A stretch of 64,000 bases of DNA, taken from contig DQNS01000102.1 in the NCBI GenBank assembly GCA_015659035.1, positions 17,683 to 81,682 of the forward strand, in the 5' to 3' direction. A program made the translations under genes and the position numbers. This document shows positions 48,690 to 57,968 of this stretch, in pieces; positions within the stretch are counted from its first letter, which is position 1; the number at the start of each line of letters is the position of its first letter. The notes beneath the pieces were generated by a model. That model ran no database searches, was not told the origin of the DNA, and saw only the letters and a program-made list of their open reading frames with translations. The DNA is from Acidobacteriota bacterium. GTDB lineage: Bacteria > Acidobacteriota > Vicinamibacteria > Vicinamibacterales > UBA8438.

Positions 48690-48760
48690 CGAGACGCCGT
48701 GGCCACCGTCCCGTAGAGGGTGTCGACGCGGCGTAGCGATACTGCCGCACGAGGTGTCTA
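48690..48760. mobile_element. Possible diverged family 2 repeat, copy D
   Basis: The region ends GCACGAGGTGTCTAG, close to the family 2 end GAGATGTCTAG, and again the CTAG supplies the TAG stop of the adjacent gene (48758-48760). The remainder, with TAGAGGGTGTCGACGCGGCG, is only loosely similar. Confidence 0.3.
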
Positions 48761-49775
48761 GGGGCTCACGGTCGCGCTTCCCGTATCGGACACACCACCC
48801 AGGTCCGTCACCGTCAACTGCACCACGTAGCTCCCGCTGGCGGCGTATGTATGGACAGTGCTGGTGGCGCTGTCGACACAGTAGCAGTTCCGTCCCCGAA
48901 GTCCCACAGATACGTCAGACCCGAACCGGTCGATCCACTTGAGTCGAACGTCCCGGATCAAAGCCGGAGACCGTTGCCGTCACCTTGACCACCGCCGTCG
49001 TGGTGTTGGTTTCGCCGTCGCTGTCGGTCACCGTCAGCACCACGGTGTAGTCGCCTGCGGTGCTGAAGGTGTGGCTCGTTGTCACACCGGTCCCGGTGGA
49101 GCCGTCTCCGAAGTTCCACGCGTAGCCCGTAATCGTGCGTTCGGATGATGCTGTCGATGGGCCGGCGTTGAACTGGACCGCCGTCGTCGTCGTTGGCGCC
49201 GCCGGCGAGAAGACGAAGCTGGCGCTCGGCGGGCTGCTCGTCACCGGTGGAAGTGGCGGGGTAACGGTCCCGCTTGGCACCAACCTGATCGACAGAGTGC
49301 GCGACAGGGCGCCGGCGTAGTTGTCGCCGACCGGCGTCACCAGGATCTCCACCGCGGCTCCGGTGTCGATGCTGCCCCCGAGCGGTGCGGTGTACGCCGC
49401 TAGCGCCTGGCCGTTCGGCCCCGTAACCAGTGTGCGCGCGGAGAGCTGACCGAAGTCCTGCAGTATTCCGCCGAACCGGATCTGTAGCCGGAGCGCCACG
49501 TTCGCCACCACCTGCCCCGAACCGTCCCGCGCGAGGATCGTCACGAGCGACTGCGACGCGCCGTCGAGCGGCAGCACATCGGGGCTGGCGCTGAGCGTCA
49601 GCGACAGACCCAGCTCCGACGGACCGACGAACGGGTCGGGGGTCGCATCCTGCTGACAGGCCGGCAGCGTCGCCAGCGCCAGCGCCCCCGCGAACAGCGC
49701 TACACGCGCACGCATCGACAGGTCGCGCGGCCCGCCCGTGTCGTCCCTCATCGCCCTCGCCATGTCAGTGCTCAC
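48758..49775 (-). pseudogene. PKD-domain lipoprotein, two frameshifts in second PKD domain
   Basis: The N-terminus has a lipoprotein signal (RVALFAGALALATLPAC). A bacterial Ig-like region follows (LTLSASPDVLPLDGASQSLV), then a PKD domain (GYAWNFGDGSTGTGVTTSHT, FSTAGDYTVVLTVTDSDGE). A second PKD domain starts at GFDPG but changes frame twice: the continuation FDSSGSTGSGLTYLWDFGDG is in a second frame, and VHTYAASGSYVVQLTVTDLG in the third. Each break fits one missing base. The intact protein would end at TAG 48758-48760. Its GTG start overlaps the upstream lipoprotein stop (TAGTG). It belongs to the pilus gene run and may be surface-exposed. Confidence 0.75.
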
Positions 49776-50455
49776 TACGTGCCCGGATCCGGGAAGTCGG
49801 CAAAGTTGATGCCGATCGTCCCGTCGGCGCTGATCGCCGCGCCGGTCTGGTCGTGCCCAAAGAACGTGATCTCGGCGATGACCGAGATCGCCACGGACCC
49901 GCCAAGGTTGCGCAGCGAGATCAGCGGCTGCTCGAGCTTCGCCTGCGTCCGGACGAGCGTGAACTCGGCGGTGCCGATGTCGAGGGTGGTCATCGTCATG
50001 CCGCCCTCGAACGCGTAGGGCACGTCCTTCCCCTGTTCGCTGCGCCCGTCGGTCCGCCGATAGACCACGCGGTAGCCGGTAATGGTCACCCAGTTGGCCG
50101 ACGTGGGCGACGCCGGGTTCTCGGAAGTCCCCGGGGACTTGAACGCCAGCCGGGTCGTGACCCGGGCAATATCCGGAAAGACACCGCCGTTGGTCAGGAC
50201 GTCAGAGTTCAGCAGCGTGTTGATGGGATCCGCCCCCGAGCCGCCCGGCGCCGCAGCGATCCGCTCGATGACCAGGATCGTCGACGATCGGGACGCCCGC
50301 ACCAGCTCGTTGCACGACACCGCGCCAAGCAGACACAGCGCCGCACCGACGGCGGCGACCACGCGCGTCACGCGGTTCGTCGGCGGCGACCCGGACCGGG
50401 CGCCCGTCAGCCGTCTGTCTTCGCTAGCGTCCCACATGGTTCTCGCTGGTTTCAT
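49775..50455 (-). CDS. Putative lipoprotein downstream of pilQ, function unknown
   Basis: A 226-residue protein with an N-terminal signal ending in a lipobox (VVAAVGAALCLLGAVSC). The mature part is beta-rich, including VIERIAAAPGGSGADPINTL, WVTITGYRVVYRRTDGRSEQ, AEFTLVRTQAKLEQPLISLR and ISVIAEITFFGHDQTGAAIS. I do not recognise a named family. Position between pilQ (28 nt away) and a PKD lipoprotein (overlapping codons) suggests an envelope role connected with the pilus. The true start may be an internal methionine or valine closer to the signal peptide. Confidence 0.7.
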   Translation of the reverse strand: MKPARTMWDASEDRRLTGARSGSPPTNRVTRVVAAVGAALCLLGAVSCNELVRASRSSTILVIERIAAAPGGSGADPINTLLNSDVLTNGGVFPDIARVTTRLAFKSPGTSENPASPTSANWVTITGYRVVYRRTDGRSEQGKDVPYAFEGGMTMTTLDIGTAEFTLVRTQAKLEQPLISLRNLGGSVAISVIAEITFFGHDQTGAAISADGTIGINFADFPDPGT

Positions 50456-50482
50456 CTCTCAGCATTCATCATTCATCAACCA

Positions 50483-53167
50483 TCAACGCACGATCCGCGG
50501 TGTGATGAAGATCATCAGCTCATCCGTGCGTTCGCTTTGGTCGTTGCTCTTGAACAGCCAGCCCAGCAACGGAATCCGGTGCAGCAGGGGCGTGCGGTTG
50601 TTACGCCGGGTCTGGGTGTTCTCGTAGATTCCGCCGATGACGGTCGTCTCGCCGTCACGCACCTGCACCGTGGTCGTCGCCCGCTGCGTCACGATCGGCG
50701 GGATCGGGGGATTACCCAGGGCGCGTGCGAAGTCAGGAAAGGAGTTCTCGAGCGTGATCTGCATGATGACGGTGTTGGCGTTGGTGATCTGCGGCGTGAC
50801 CCGGAGCTGCAGGGCCGCTTCCTTGAACTGCACGGTCACCGTGTTGTTCGCGATGGTCTGATACGGAATCTGGTCGCCCTGCAGGATCACGGCCTCGACG
50901 TTGTTCTGCGTCATGACCCGGGGGCTGGAGATGATCGACAGCTCACCCTCGCTCTCGAGCGCCGAGAGGATGACGTCGAGGTTCAGGGCGCCGTTGACCG
51001 CCCCCAGCGTGAGGCCGATCGCCGAGGTGGCCCCACCCACACCCAGGTTGACCACGGTCGCCGCGTTCTCGTCCGGCAACGCGCGCGAGTCGAGACCGGA
51101 CGGTCCCTGACCATCGGTGCCGCCGGCGCGACCGGTGATCCCGCCCCGGCTGGGGAACGCGAACGGCAAGGTGTTGCCGATCTCCTGCGCAACCCGCCCG
51201 GTCAGGCCCCATTGCACACCGAGCGCGCGGGCAGAATCGTGGCCGGCCTGGACGATACGTGCCTCGATCTCCACCTGTGGCTCCGCCCGGTCGAGGCTGT
51301 CAAGCAGGTCTTCGGCGGCCGTCAGCCGATCCTGGAGGTCCCGGATGATTATCGTGTTGGTCCGCGGGTCGGTGAACACGTCCCCACGCGCCGACAAGGT
51401 CGTGTCAGTGATCAACTGCACCAGATCCGCGGCGCGGGCGTAGCTCAGCGACTTTACCAACAGCGCCAGATCCCCGGCCTCCGCCTCGCTCTGTATCAGC
51501 TGGGCCCGCGCCTGGGCCTCCTCCCGGAGCCGGTCCACCGAGGCGATCCGCACCACCGTGCCGTCCACCTCGTAGTCGAGCCCGTTCGCTCGCAAGATGA
51601 TGGCGAACGCCTGGTCCCACGGCACCAGGTTCAGCACCACGTTCACCTCGCCCTGCACGCTCGGGTCGATGACGAGGTTCAGCCCGCTGATCTCGGCGAA
51701 CACGCGTAGTACGGCGCGGAGATCGATGTTCTCGAAGTTCATCGAGATGATCTCACCGGTGTACTCCTGTTGCTCGGTGAGCGGCTGTGCCGACAAGCGG
51801 ATGGTGGCCCGGCGCGCCAGCGCGCCGGTGGCCTGACCTGAGCCCCGCAATGGCAGGAACCGCTCGGTCGTCCAGGACGGGACGATCGGCACCGCCGGCG
51901 TCTCGGGCGCCACCGTCGACGCCACCGGGGTCACGACGGCCACGGGGGTCACGCCCAGCACGGTATCGGTGTCATCAACCGGCGACGGCAGATCACTGGG
52001 TTCGGGAGACAGCAGGAGCGCCACATCCGGGGCCACTGCGCCCACCGCGCCCGGCAGTTGTCGGATCTCCGGCCACACGCGGGCCGGCACGTCACCCGGC
52101 ACGGGCCGCAACAGCGGCGCGCTGTCGACGGGGAACGACACGGGTCCGTCCAGCCGGGCGAGCGGTGCGAGCGCCGTGACGTCGAAGAATGCGACCCCGG
52201 TGGTCGGCGGCGCCGGCGGCGCGGCACCCAATGCGTCCGGCGTGTTCGACCCTGCACCGGTTATGGGCGGTCCCCCTGACGTCAGCTCCGGGATTGCGGC
52301 CTCGGCCGTCCACGCGGCGGCCGTCTCCAACGCGGGGTCTCCGCCGATCAGTGCAACCGGGTCGATGGCACGGTCTCGCGGGAACACCACCCGGAGCAGC
52401 CGGTCGTCGCTACCCAGGTGTTCGATGTGATAGACCGCGGGGCGCGCCAGATCGAGCACCACACGGGTCAACTCGGGACCGTCTGAGGCCACACGCACCT
52501 GCTTCACCGGGTCGATCTCGACGGAGGTGACCGCCGCCGCCTCGCTGCGCAGGTGCGGGAACTCGATGACCAGACGCGGCGGGAGATGCTCGGTCTCGTG
52601 AATCCGGCCTGGTGACAAGGCACCGTTCCCGTGCAAGGCCACGCTGATGGCGTGCGGCTCGACCGCGGTCTCGACCGACAAGATGGCGGTGGCCGGCCGG
52701 CGACGCCCGACCAGCGGTGACGCTGCCGCGGCACCTTCTTCCGCCCACGTCGGCGTGGACGCAACGGGTCGGGCGAACCGGACCTGGATCGTCTGCCGCC
52801 GCGACCGCACCTCGTAGACCGTTGGCTCACGCAGAAGGATGCGAACCTGCACCACCGGATCGCCGTCGGCGTCCACGGCATCCAGCACCTCGACCGACGT
52901 CACCGGGTCGTCTGGCGCCGGACGCAGCCGGGTCGCCACGTCGCCCGCCGCCACGTCCCGGAGCGTGACCAGAACCGTCAACGGGTCCGGCTGGCGCGTC
53001 GTGTACGACGCCGGCTCGGTTGCGATGATCAGGACGGACTGACTGGCCGGGGTCGACTCCGACGTCACCTCGACCAGGCGCACGCTGGCTGGCCGCTCGG
53101 CACCGAGACCGACGACGGCGTGCGCCACCAGGGCGAGACCGACCACCCACGAGAGCCGGCGGCTCAT
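50483..53167 (-). CDS. pilQ: Type IV pilus secretin PilQ
   Basis: Forms the outer-membrane channel for the pilus. The 894-residue protein has a signal peptide (LSWVVGLALVAHAVVGLGA), two AMIN-like peptidoglycan-binding regions in the first ~280 residues and a long Pro/Ala-rich linker. An STN domain (NFENIDLRAVLRVFAEISGL) follows, then a secretin N domain (LVKSLSYARAADLVQLI, DPRTNTIIIRDLQDRLTAAE) and the secretin domain (VEIEARIVQAGHDSARALGV, LSIISSPRVMTQNNVEAVIL). VRDGETTVIGGIYEN and RIPLLGWLFKS are hallmark C-terminal motifs. It overlaps pilP by 4 nt. Confidence 0.96.
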   Translation of the reverse strand: MSRRLSWVVGLALVAHAVVGLGAERPASVRLVEVTSESTPASQSVLIIATEPASYTTRQPDPLTVLVTLRDVAAGDVATRLRPAPDDPVTSVEVLDAVDADGDPVVQVRILLREPTVYEVRSRRQTIQVRFARPVASTPTWAEEGAAAASPLVGRRRPATAILSVETAVEPHAISVALHGNGALSPGRIHETEHLPPRLVIEFPHLRSEAAAVTSVEIDPVKQVRVASDGPELTRVVLDLARPAVYHIEHLGSDDRLLRVVFPRDRAIDPVALIGGDPALETAAAWTAEAAIPELTSGGPPITGAGSNTPDALGAAPPAPPTTGVAFFDVTALAPLARLDGPVSFPVDSAPLLRPVPGDVPARVWPEIRQLPGAVGAVAPDVALLLSPEPSDLPSPVDDTDTVLGVTPVAVVTPVASTVAPETPAVPIVPSWTTERFLPLRGSGQATGALARRATIRLSAQPLTEQQEYTGEIISMNFENIDLRAVLRVFAEISGLNLVIDPSVQGEVNVVLNLVPWDQAFAIILRANGLDYEVDGTVVRIASVDRLREEAQARAQLIQSEAEAGDLALLVKSLSYARAADLVQLITDTTLSARGDVFTDPRTNTIIIRDLQDRLTAAEDLLDSLDRAEPQVEIEARIVQAGHDSARALGVQWGLTGRVAQEIGNTLPFAFPSRGGITGRAGGTDGQGPSGLDSRALPDENAATVVNLGVGGATSAIGLTLGAVNGALNLDVILSALESEGELSIISSPRVMTQNNVEAVILQGDQIPYQTIANNTVTVQFKEAALQLRVTPQITNANTVIMQITLENSFPDFARALGNPPIPPIVTQRATTTVQVRDGETTVIGGIYENTQTRRNNRTPLLHRIPLLGWLFKSNDQSERTDELMIFITPRIVR

Positions 53168-53649
53168 CTGCCCTGCTCGGCGTCTTGAAGGCCCTTGCGG
53201 ACCTCGCGCACGGTGACGAACGACAATGGATCGTTGACTTCCTGCAGGAACACGATGGCGTCCGCCGTGATCTCCTTCACCGAGCCGTCGAACAACCGGT
53301 TGTCGGCGCGCACGATGTAGGTCCTGTTGTCCGGCGCTTCCAGCACCGCGAGATAGGCGCCGTCACTGAGCACCACGCCCCGAAGCGCCACCTCGCTGAT
53401 GCTCAGCCCCGTCAGACCGTCCGGGCGGACCCGGTCGGAAGGCAGGTCGGTCCCCCGCGCCAGCAGGCTCACAAACGGGTCGCGACGTCCCTCGGAGTCG
53501 TAGGAATAGAGTTCCGGCTGCTCGACCGTCTCAGTGAGAGCGGGGGTCGGCGGCTGGGTTGTCCCACGGGCCACCAGGGCGACCGGCAGCCCGGCAATAC
53601 CGATCAGCAGCGCCAGCACCACTCCCCGTTTCATCGCCCTCATGCGCAT
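53164..53649 (-). CDS. pilP: Type IV pilus lipoprotein-like PilP
   Basis: PilP links the inner-membrane PilNO complex to PilQ. The 161-residue protein starts at ATG 53649 with GAGGACACG upstream. A hydrophobic leader (RGVVLALLIGIAGLPVALVA) has no lipobox cysteine, so it may be anchored as a helix. YDSEGRRDPFVSLL and LSISEVALRGVVLSDGAYLA are the conserved PilP core, followed by VRADNRLFDGSVKEIT. The stop overlaps the pilQ start (ATGA). Confidence 0.92.
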   Translation of the reverse strand: MRMRAMKRGVVLALLIGIAGLPVALVARGTTQPPTPALTETVEQPELYSYDSEGRRDPFVSLLARGTDLPSDRVRPDGLTGLSISEVALRGVVLSDGAYLAVLEAPDNRTYIVRADNRLFDGSVKEITADAIVFLQEVNDPLSFVTVREVRKGLQDAEQGR

Positions 53650-53656
53650 CGTGTCC

Positions 53657-54247
53657 TCAGAGTGCCGCGGTCTCCGCCGCCGTCTGCGGCACGTTGAGCA
53701 GGACGAAGGTCGTGGCGGTGCATTCCACGATGATGGTGCTATTGAGCTCCGGCGGCTCCTTCGCGCGGATCACCACGTCGCTGATGTTGATAATTCGCGG
53801 AAACTTGCTGACCCGGTCGAAGAAGCTGCCCAGGTTGTGATACGTGCCGTCGAGTTCCAGCCGAATGGGCCACTCCGAGTGCATCTCTCGGATGACCGGC
53901 GCCTGTGGTCGAAAGGCGCGGAGCGTCAGGTTCGACTGTTGCGCGAAGGTCACCAGCCGTCTGAGTAGTGCGGCGGCCTCCTGTCGTTCCGGCAGCACGG
54001 CGCTGAGCGCTTGCAGCCGGTTGTTCAGGTCGTCGACCTCCGCCTGGAACGCGGCCAGCTCGATTGCATCCTGTTCGGCCTGCTCCACTTCGGCCAGCTT
54101 CCGCTCCAGCTCGGCCCGTTTCTGCGCCTGCGCCTCGAGCTGCGGGCCGATGTAATAGATCTGGAACACTACGAACAACGCGATGGCGACCAGCAGGAAC
54201 GCCCCGATCTGTCCGTACCACGGTAGTTTGTTGAAACCAAGCTCCAT
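53657..54247 (-). CDS. pilO: Type IV pilus inner-membrane protein PilO
   Basis: Part of the PilMNOP alignment complex. A single membrane helix (GQIGAFLLVAIALFVVFQIY) is followed by a coiled coil (QAQKRAELERKLAEVEQAEQ) and a ferredoxin-like domain. VLPERQEAAALLRRLVTFAQ, WPIRLELDGTYHNLGSFFDR and FPRIINISDVVIRA are conserved. 196 residues; ATG 54247 is preceded by GGAGCAGACG. It lies about 50 nt after pilN. Confidence 0.93.
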   Translation of the reverse strand: MELGFNKLPWYGQIGAFLLVAIALFVVFQIYYIGPQLEAQAQKRAELERKLAEVEQAEQDAIELAAFQAEVDDLNNRLQALSAVLPERQEAAALLRRLVTFAQQSNLTLRAFRPQAPVIREMHSEWPIRLELDGTYHNLGSFFDRVSKFPRIINISDVVIRAKEPPELNSTIIVECTATTFVLLNVPQTAAETAAL

Positions 54248-54296
54248 CGTCTGCTCCGGGCTATCGGTCAGGACGAGACGGGTCTTTAGGACCCGG

Positions 54297-54863
54297 TCAG
54301 GACGACGGCACCAGGAACTCGGCCCGAAGCTCGAAACGGACCACGTCGCCCTCTGTCTGCGGCTCGAGCTGGCTGTCGACGATGTCCACCGGCAGGGCGA
54401 AGTACCCGGACGACTCCAGCGCCACGACCAGATCCGACAGCACGGTCAGATTGGTCGCCCGACCCTGGATCGTGATATTGGCGCCCTCCTGACGCAGCTC
54501 TGTCAGCCAGACCCCCTCCGGCAACCCCCGGCTGACCTGGTCGAGCATCCGCACCGGCCCGCTCTGCCCGTTGCGCAGCTCCTCGATCAACGCGACCCGC
54601 CGGGCCATCTCGGTGCTCCGCGCCTCGAACTCGTTGCGACGCCCGACCACGTCGGCCATCGCGGCGAGTTCCTGGTTCACATCAAGGAGATCGTCGTCGA
54701 GCCGGGCGGTCTCCCTACCCGCCAAGCGCGATTGCCAGACCACGACGGCGAGCACCGCCACGAAGATCGCACAGCAGGCCAGGGTGACCTTGTTCCCGAG
54801 CTCGGGTCCGAACCAACGTGCGGTGCGGCCGCGCTCGACCGCCATCAGGTTGATGCGAATCAT
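54297..54863 (-). CDS. pilN: Type IV pilus inner-membrane protein PilN
   Basis: Partner of PilO that binds PilM through its N-terminus. The conserved start MIRINLM is the PilM-binding peptide. A membrane helix (VTLACCAIFVAVLAVVVWQS) and a coiled coil (DDDLLDVNQELAAMADVVGR) precede the periplasmic fold with GVWLTELRQEGANITIQGRA. 188 residues. ATG 54863 overlaps the pilM stop by 3 nt (ATGA arrangement). Confidence 0.93.
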   Translation of the reverse strand: MIRINLMAVERGRTARWFGPELGNKVTLACCAIFVAVLAVVVWQSRLAGRETARLDDDLLDVNQELAAMADVVGRRNEFEARSTEMARRVALIEELRNGQSGPVRMLDQVSRGLPEGVWLTELRQEGANITIQGRATNLTVLSDLVVALESSGYFALPVDIVDSQLEPQTEGDVVRFELRAEFLVPSS

Positions 54864-55930
54864 CGGTCGTTCACCTGACGCAGGGCGAGGCCGACGGCGA
54901 CCGCAATGGTCGGGGCCAGCTCCGCGCGTCGCTCCGCGCTGAACTTCGAGGTGTCGAACGCGATCTGCCGGAACGGATCGAACGCCGTCACCGGCAGGTC
55001 GAACCGGGCCTCGAACGCCTGGTTGAAGCCGTCGATACCTGCGGCGCCGCCGCTGACAACCAGTTCATCGATCCGGTCGGAGGCTGCGGTCGCCTTGAAA
55101 AAATCGAAGGTTTTCTCAATTTCCAGCAGCAGGGTCTCGGTGACGGTCCGGATGATCGGGTCGACGTCGTCGGCGCGGGCGCCTTCGACGGGCACCCCCC
55201 GCTTCACCAAGTCGGCCTTCTCGAAAGAGAGGCTCAGCTCCTTCTGCAGCGCTTCGGTGTAGGCGTTGCCGCCAATGGAGATGTCACGCGTGAAGAGCGA
55301 CTGCCCCCCTTCGATGATGTTGATGTTGATGGCACTGGCTCCGGCATTGACGAGCACGACCACGCGGGCCAAGTCGATGCCGTAGTTGGCCTCGTAGGCG
55401 TTCTGCAACGCGAAGGCGTCCACGTCCACCACGACCGGCACCCGGCCCGCCTGGGAGATCACCCCTGTGTAGTCGGCGATCTTCTCCTTCTTGGCCGCCA
55501 CGAGCAGCACGGCCATCGTGTCCCGGTCCGCATCGTCCGGACCGGCCGCGAGCATGTGGTAGTCGAGGTTGACGTCCTGGATGTCGAACGGGATGTATTG
55601 CTCGGCCTCCCAGTAGATCGCCTCGGCCAGCTCCTCCTCGGTCATCTGCGGCAGCACGATCTTCTTCACGATTACGGCGTTCCCGGACAGCGACCCGACG
55701 ACCTCAGTCCCCTTGAAGTTGTTCTTCTCGAACACCTGCCGGATGACATCCGCCACGGCGCCGCTGTCGACGATGGCGCCGTCCACGATGCAGTGGGGAG
55801 GCACCGGCTCGCTGCCGATGGCAGCCACCTTGTACCCGCTGGCCGCCTGACGCAGCTCGACCGCCTTCACGGCGCTCGACCCGATGTCGAGCCCGACCAG
55901 CGATTTCGTCCGGCGGAAGAACGCGCTCAA
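54860..55930 (-). CDS. pilM: Type IV pilus actin-like ATPase PilM
   Basis: Cytoplasmic actin-fold protein that docks on PilN. SLVGLDIGSSAVKAVELRQA is the first phosphate-binding motif; VVGSLSGNAVIVKKIVLPQM, YWEAEQYIPFDIQDVNLDYH, VVLVNAGASAININIIEGGQ and LVVSGGAAGIDGFNQAFEAR follow. 356 residues from a TTG start (55930) preceded by GGGAGCGAT. First gene of the pilMNOPQ operon; an ACACA/TGTGT palindrome and AT-rich promoter region lie just upstream. Confidence 0.95.
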   Translation of the reverse strand: MSAFFRRTKSLVGLDIGSSAVKAVELRQAASGYKVAAIGSEPVPPHCIVDGAIVDSGAVADVIRQVFEKNNFKGTEVVGSLSGNAVIVKKIVLPQMTEEELAEAIYWEAEQYIPFDIQDVNLDYHMLAAGPDDADRDTMAVLLVAAKKEKIADYTGVISQAGRVPVVVDVDAFALQNAYEANYGIDLARVVVLVNAGASAININIIEGGQSLFTRDISIGGNAYTEALQKELSLSFEKADLVKRGVPVEGARADDVDPIIRTVTETLLLEIEKTFDFFKATAASDRIDELVVSGGAAGIDGFNQAFEARFDLPVTAFDPFRQIAFDTSKFSAERRAELAPTIAVAVGLALRQVNDR

Positions 55931-55949
55931 ATCGCTCCCTGGCTCGTCT

Positions 55950-55965
55950 ACACAATCAACTGTGT
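55950..55965. promoter_or_regulatory. Palindrome and promoter region upstream of pilM
   Basis: ACACA (55950-55954) and TGTGT (55961-55965) form an inverted repeat about 20 bp before the pilM start. TAAAAT on the minus strand just upstream is a plausible -10 box, which would place the palindrome at the transcription start. Confidence 0.35.
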
Positions 55966-56124
55966 TTGTAACATTTTAGACCACGTCCACCTCGATGGCG
56001 CGTCAAGCCGGCCACCCGGCGTCTGTCCGCATCTCGGTATATCGGCCGCAACCCACACCACCACCACCAGCCTTCGCCCGTCATCCCGTCACGGCCGCGG
56101 TATCGTTCGAGCCGAGTGCAAATT

Positions 56125-56153
56125 TTGACAGTCAGGCTAGTTACACGTACTAT
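56125..56153 (+). promoter_or_regulatory. Promoter of the rplM-rpsI operon
   Basis: TTGACA (56125-56130), 17 bp, TACTAT (56148-56153), then about 40 nt of AT-rich leader to the rplM ATG. This is the best promoter match in the window. Confidence 0.7.
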
Positions 56154-56193
56154 TTAAGTTTGCGTCTGTGGCAGGGAGGCCACTGGAGAATCG

Positions 56194-56625
56194 ATGTCCA
56201 CGTACGTCCCGACGCCGACGACCGTCGAACGGCGCTGGCATGTCATCGATGCCGGCGAGCGTGTCCTGGGGCGGGTCGCGACAATTGCGGCCACACTGCT
56301 CCAGGGCAAGCACAAGCCGCAATACGCGCCGTTCCTCGACACCGGCGATTTCGTCATCATCACGAACGCCGCCCGGGTCACGCTGACCGGCAAGAAGGAA
56401 GAACAGAAGCTCTACCGCTATCACAGCCGGTACATGGGCGGGCTACGCGAGGAGCGCGCCAAGGTCCTGCGCCAACGAATACCGGCGCGCATGATGGAAG
56501 AGGCGGTACGCGGCATGCTGCCGAAGACCAAGCTGGGCAACGCAATGTATCGCAAGCTGAAGGTGTATGCCGGACCCGACCACCCGCATGCAGCACAGCA
56601 GCCCACGCTATTCGAGGTGTCTTGA
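56194..56625 (+). CDS. rplM: Ribosomal protein L13 (uL13)
   Basis: Early-assembling large-subunit protein. RRWHVIDAGERVLGRVATIA, GDFVIITNAARVTLTGKKEE, LYRYHSRYMGGLRE and AVRGMLPKTKLGNAMYRKLK are the family signatures. 143 residues from ATG 56194 with GGAGAATCG upstream. It is followed 1 nt later by rpsI, the usual bacterial pairing. Confidence 0.98.
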   Translation: MSTYVPTPTTVERRWHVIDAGERVLGRVATIAATLLQGKHKPQYAPFLDTGDFVIITNAARVTLTGKKEEQKLYRYHSRYMGGLREERAKVLRQRIPARMMEEAVRGMLPKTKLGNAMYRKLKVYAGPDHPHAAQQPTLFEVS

Positions 56626-56626
56626 C

Positions 56627-57019
56627 ATGGCGGCAACGCACTTCTACGGTACCGGCCGGCGCAAGACGTCGACCGCGCGCGTGTTCCTGAAGCCTGGTGC
56701 AGGCGAGATCGACCTGCGTGGGTCGTCGCTCGAGAAACGATTCCCGTCCGAGGCGCTCCGCACCCGCATAAAGGGACCGCTCCAGCTGACAGAAGCGGCC
56801 GACAAGGTCGACATCCTGGCAACGGCCAAGGGTGGAGGCATGACCGGACAGGCCGATGCGCTACGGCTCGGCATCGCCCGCGCACTGATACAGTTCGACC
56901 CGGAGCTACGTCCGATGCTGAAGAAGGCCGGCATGCTCACGCGTGACGCCCGGATCAAGGAACGGAAGAAGTATGGACTGGCCGGCGCCCGGAAGCGCTT
57001 CCAATTCAGCAAACGCTAG
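56627..57019 (+). CDS. rpsI: Ribosomal protein S9 (uS9)
   Basis: Small-subunit protein whose C-terminal tail contacts P-site t[23 protein letters not shown] at the start, [19 protein letters not shown] in the middle and [19 protein letters not shown] at the end, with the final Lys-Arg conserved. 130 residues from ATG 56627; upstream in-frame codons belong to the rplM region. Confidence 0.98.
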   Translation: MAATHFYGTGRRKTSTARVFLKPGAGEIDLRGSSLEKRFPSEALRTRIKGPLQLTEAADKVDILATAKGGGMTGQADALRLGIARALIQFDPELRPMLKKAGMLTRDARIKERKKYGLAGARKRFQFSKR

Positions 57020-57041
57020 ACCTAGAAGGGATGGAGGAAGT

Positions 57042-57830
57042 TTGACGTCGATTGCGATCAAGGATCTGCTCGAGGCCGGTGTACACTTCGGGCACCAGAC
57101 ACGGCGCTGGAATCCGAAGATGAAGCCGTATATCTTCGGGACCCGTAACGGGATCTACATCGTCGACCTCGACAAGACAGCCACGCTGTTCGGCGAAGCC
57201 GAAGCGTTCGTCCGCGACCTCGCCGCCAACGGCAAGACCGTGTTGTTCGTCGGCACCAAGCGCCAGGCCCAGGACATCGTGGTCGAAGAGGCCAGGCGGT
57301 GCGGCATGTTCTTCGTGAATCAGCGCTGGCTGGGCGGCCTGCTGACCAACTTTGTCACGATCCAGCGCAGCATCGCGCGTCTCCGCGATCTCGAGGCCAT
57401 GGCCGAGGACGGGCGGTACGAGACCTTCTCCAAGAAGGAGATCGCGCGAAAGGAAAAGGAAAAGCGCAAGCTGCACAAGAACCTGGACGGCATCCGCAAC
57501 ATGTCGCGGCTACCGGACGCGGTGTTCGTCGTCGACACCCAGAAGGAGAAGATTGCGGTCGACGAGGCCCGGAAGCTGAAGATTCCCGTCATCGGGATCG
57601 TGGACACCAATTGCGACCCAGATGACGTCGACTACGTGATTCCAGGCAACGACGATGCCCTGCGGTCGCTCAGGCTGTTCCTGTCCCGAATCGCCGATGC
57701 CGCCATTGCCGGTCGCGGACTCCGCGACGCGGCGCAGAACACGACCCCAGAGGCGTCGGCCGATAGCGCCAACGTAGCATCGGCCGCGCCGGAGAAGCCT
57801 GAACCGGCGCCGACCCCGGCCTCGGTGTGA
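57042..57830 (+). CDS. rpsB: Ribosomal protein S2 (uS2)
   Basis: Small-subunit protein needed for S1 binding. [60 protein letters not shown] and [20 protein letters not shown] are diagnostic. I take TTG 57042 as the start: GGAGGAAG lies directly upstream and the family begins at this point. 262 residues, ending in a low-complexity Ala/Pro tail. Precedes tsf as in most bacteria. Confidence 0.97.
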   Translation: MTSIAIKDLLEAGVHFGHQTRRWNPKMKPYIFGTRNGIYIVDLDKTATLFGEAEAFVRDLAANGKTVLFVGTKRQAQDIVVEEARRCGMFFVNQRWLGGLLTNFVTIQRSIARLRDLEAMAEDGRYETFSKKEIARKEKEKRKLHKNLDGIRNMSRLPDAVFVVDTQKEKIAVDEARKLKIPVIGIVDTNCDPDDVDYVIPGNDDALRSLRLFLSRIADAAIAGRGLRDAAQNTTPEASADSANVASAAPEKPEPAPTPASV

Positions 57831-57968
57831 CCGCTACCCCGCAGACCGCCGAGACGACGGTCGGCGCAGCGGCAAGTGACAACGCCGGCAGGCCTGGCCG
57901 GCGCGTGTTGCGTACCTCCCTATAACAACCGACAGACGCACATGGCGTCACGCTGAGGAAAACTGGAC

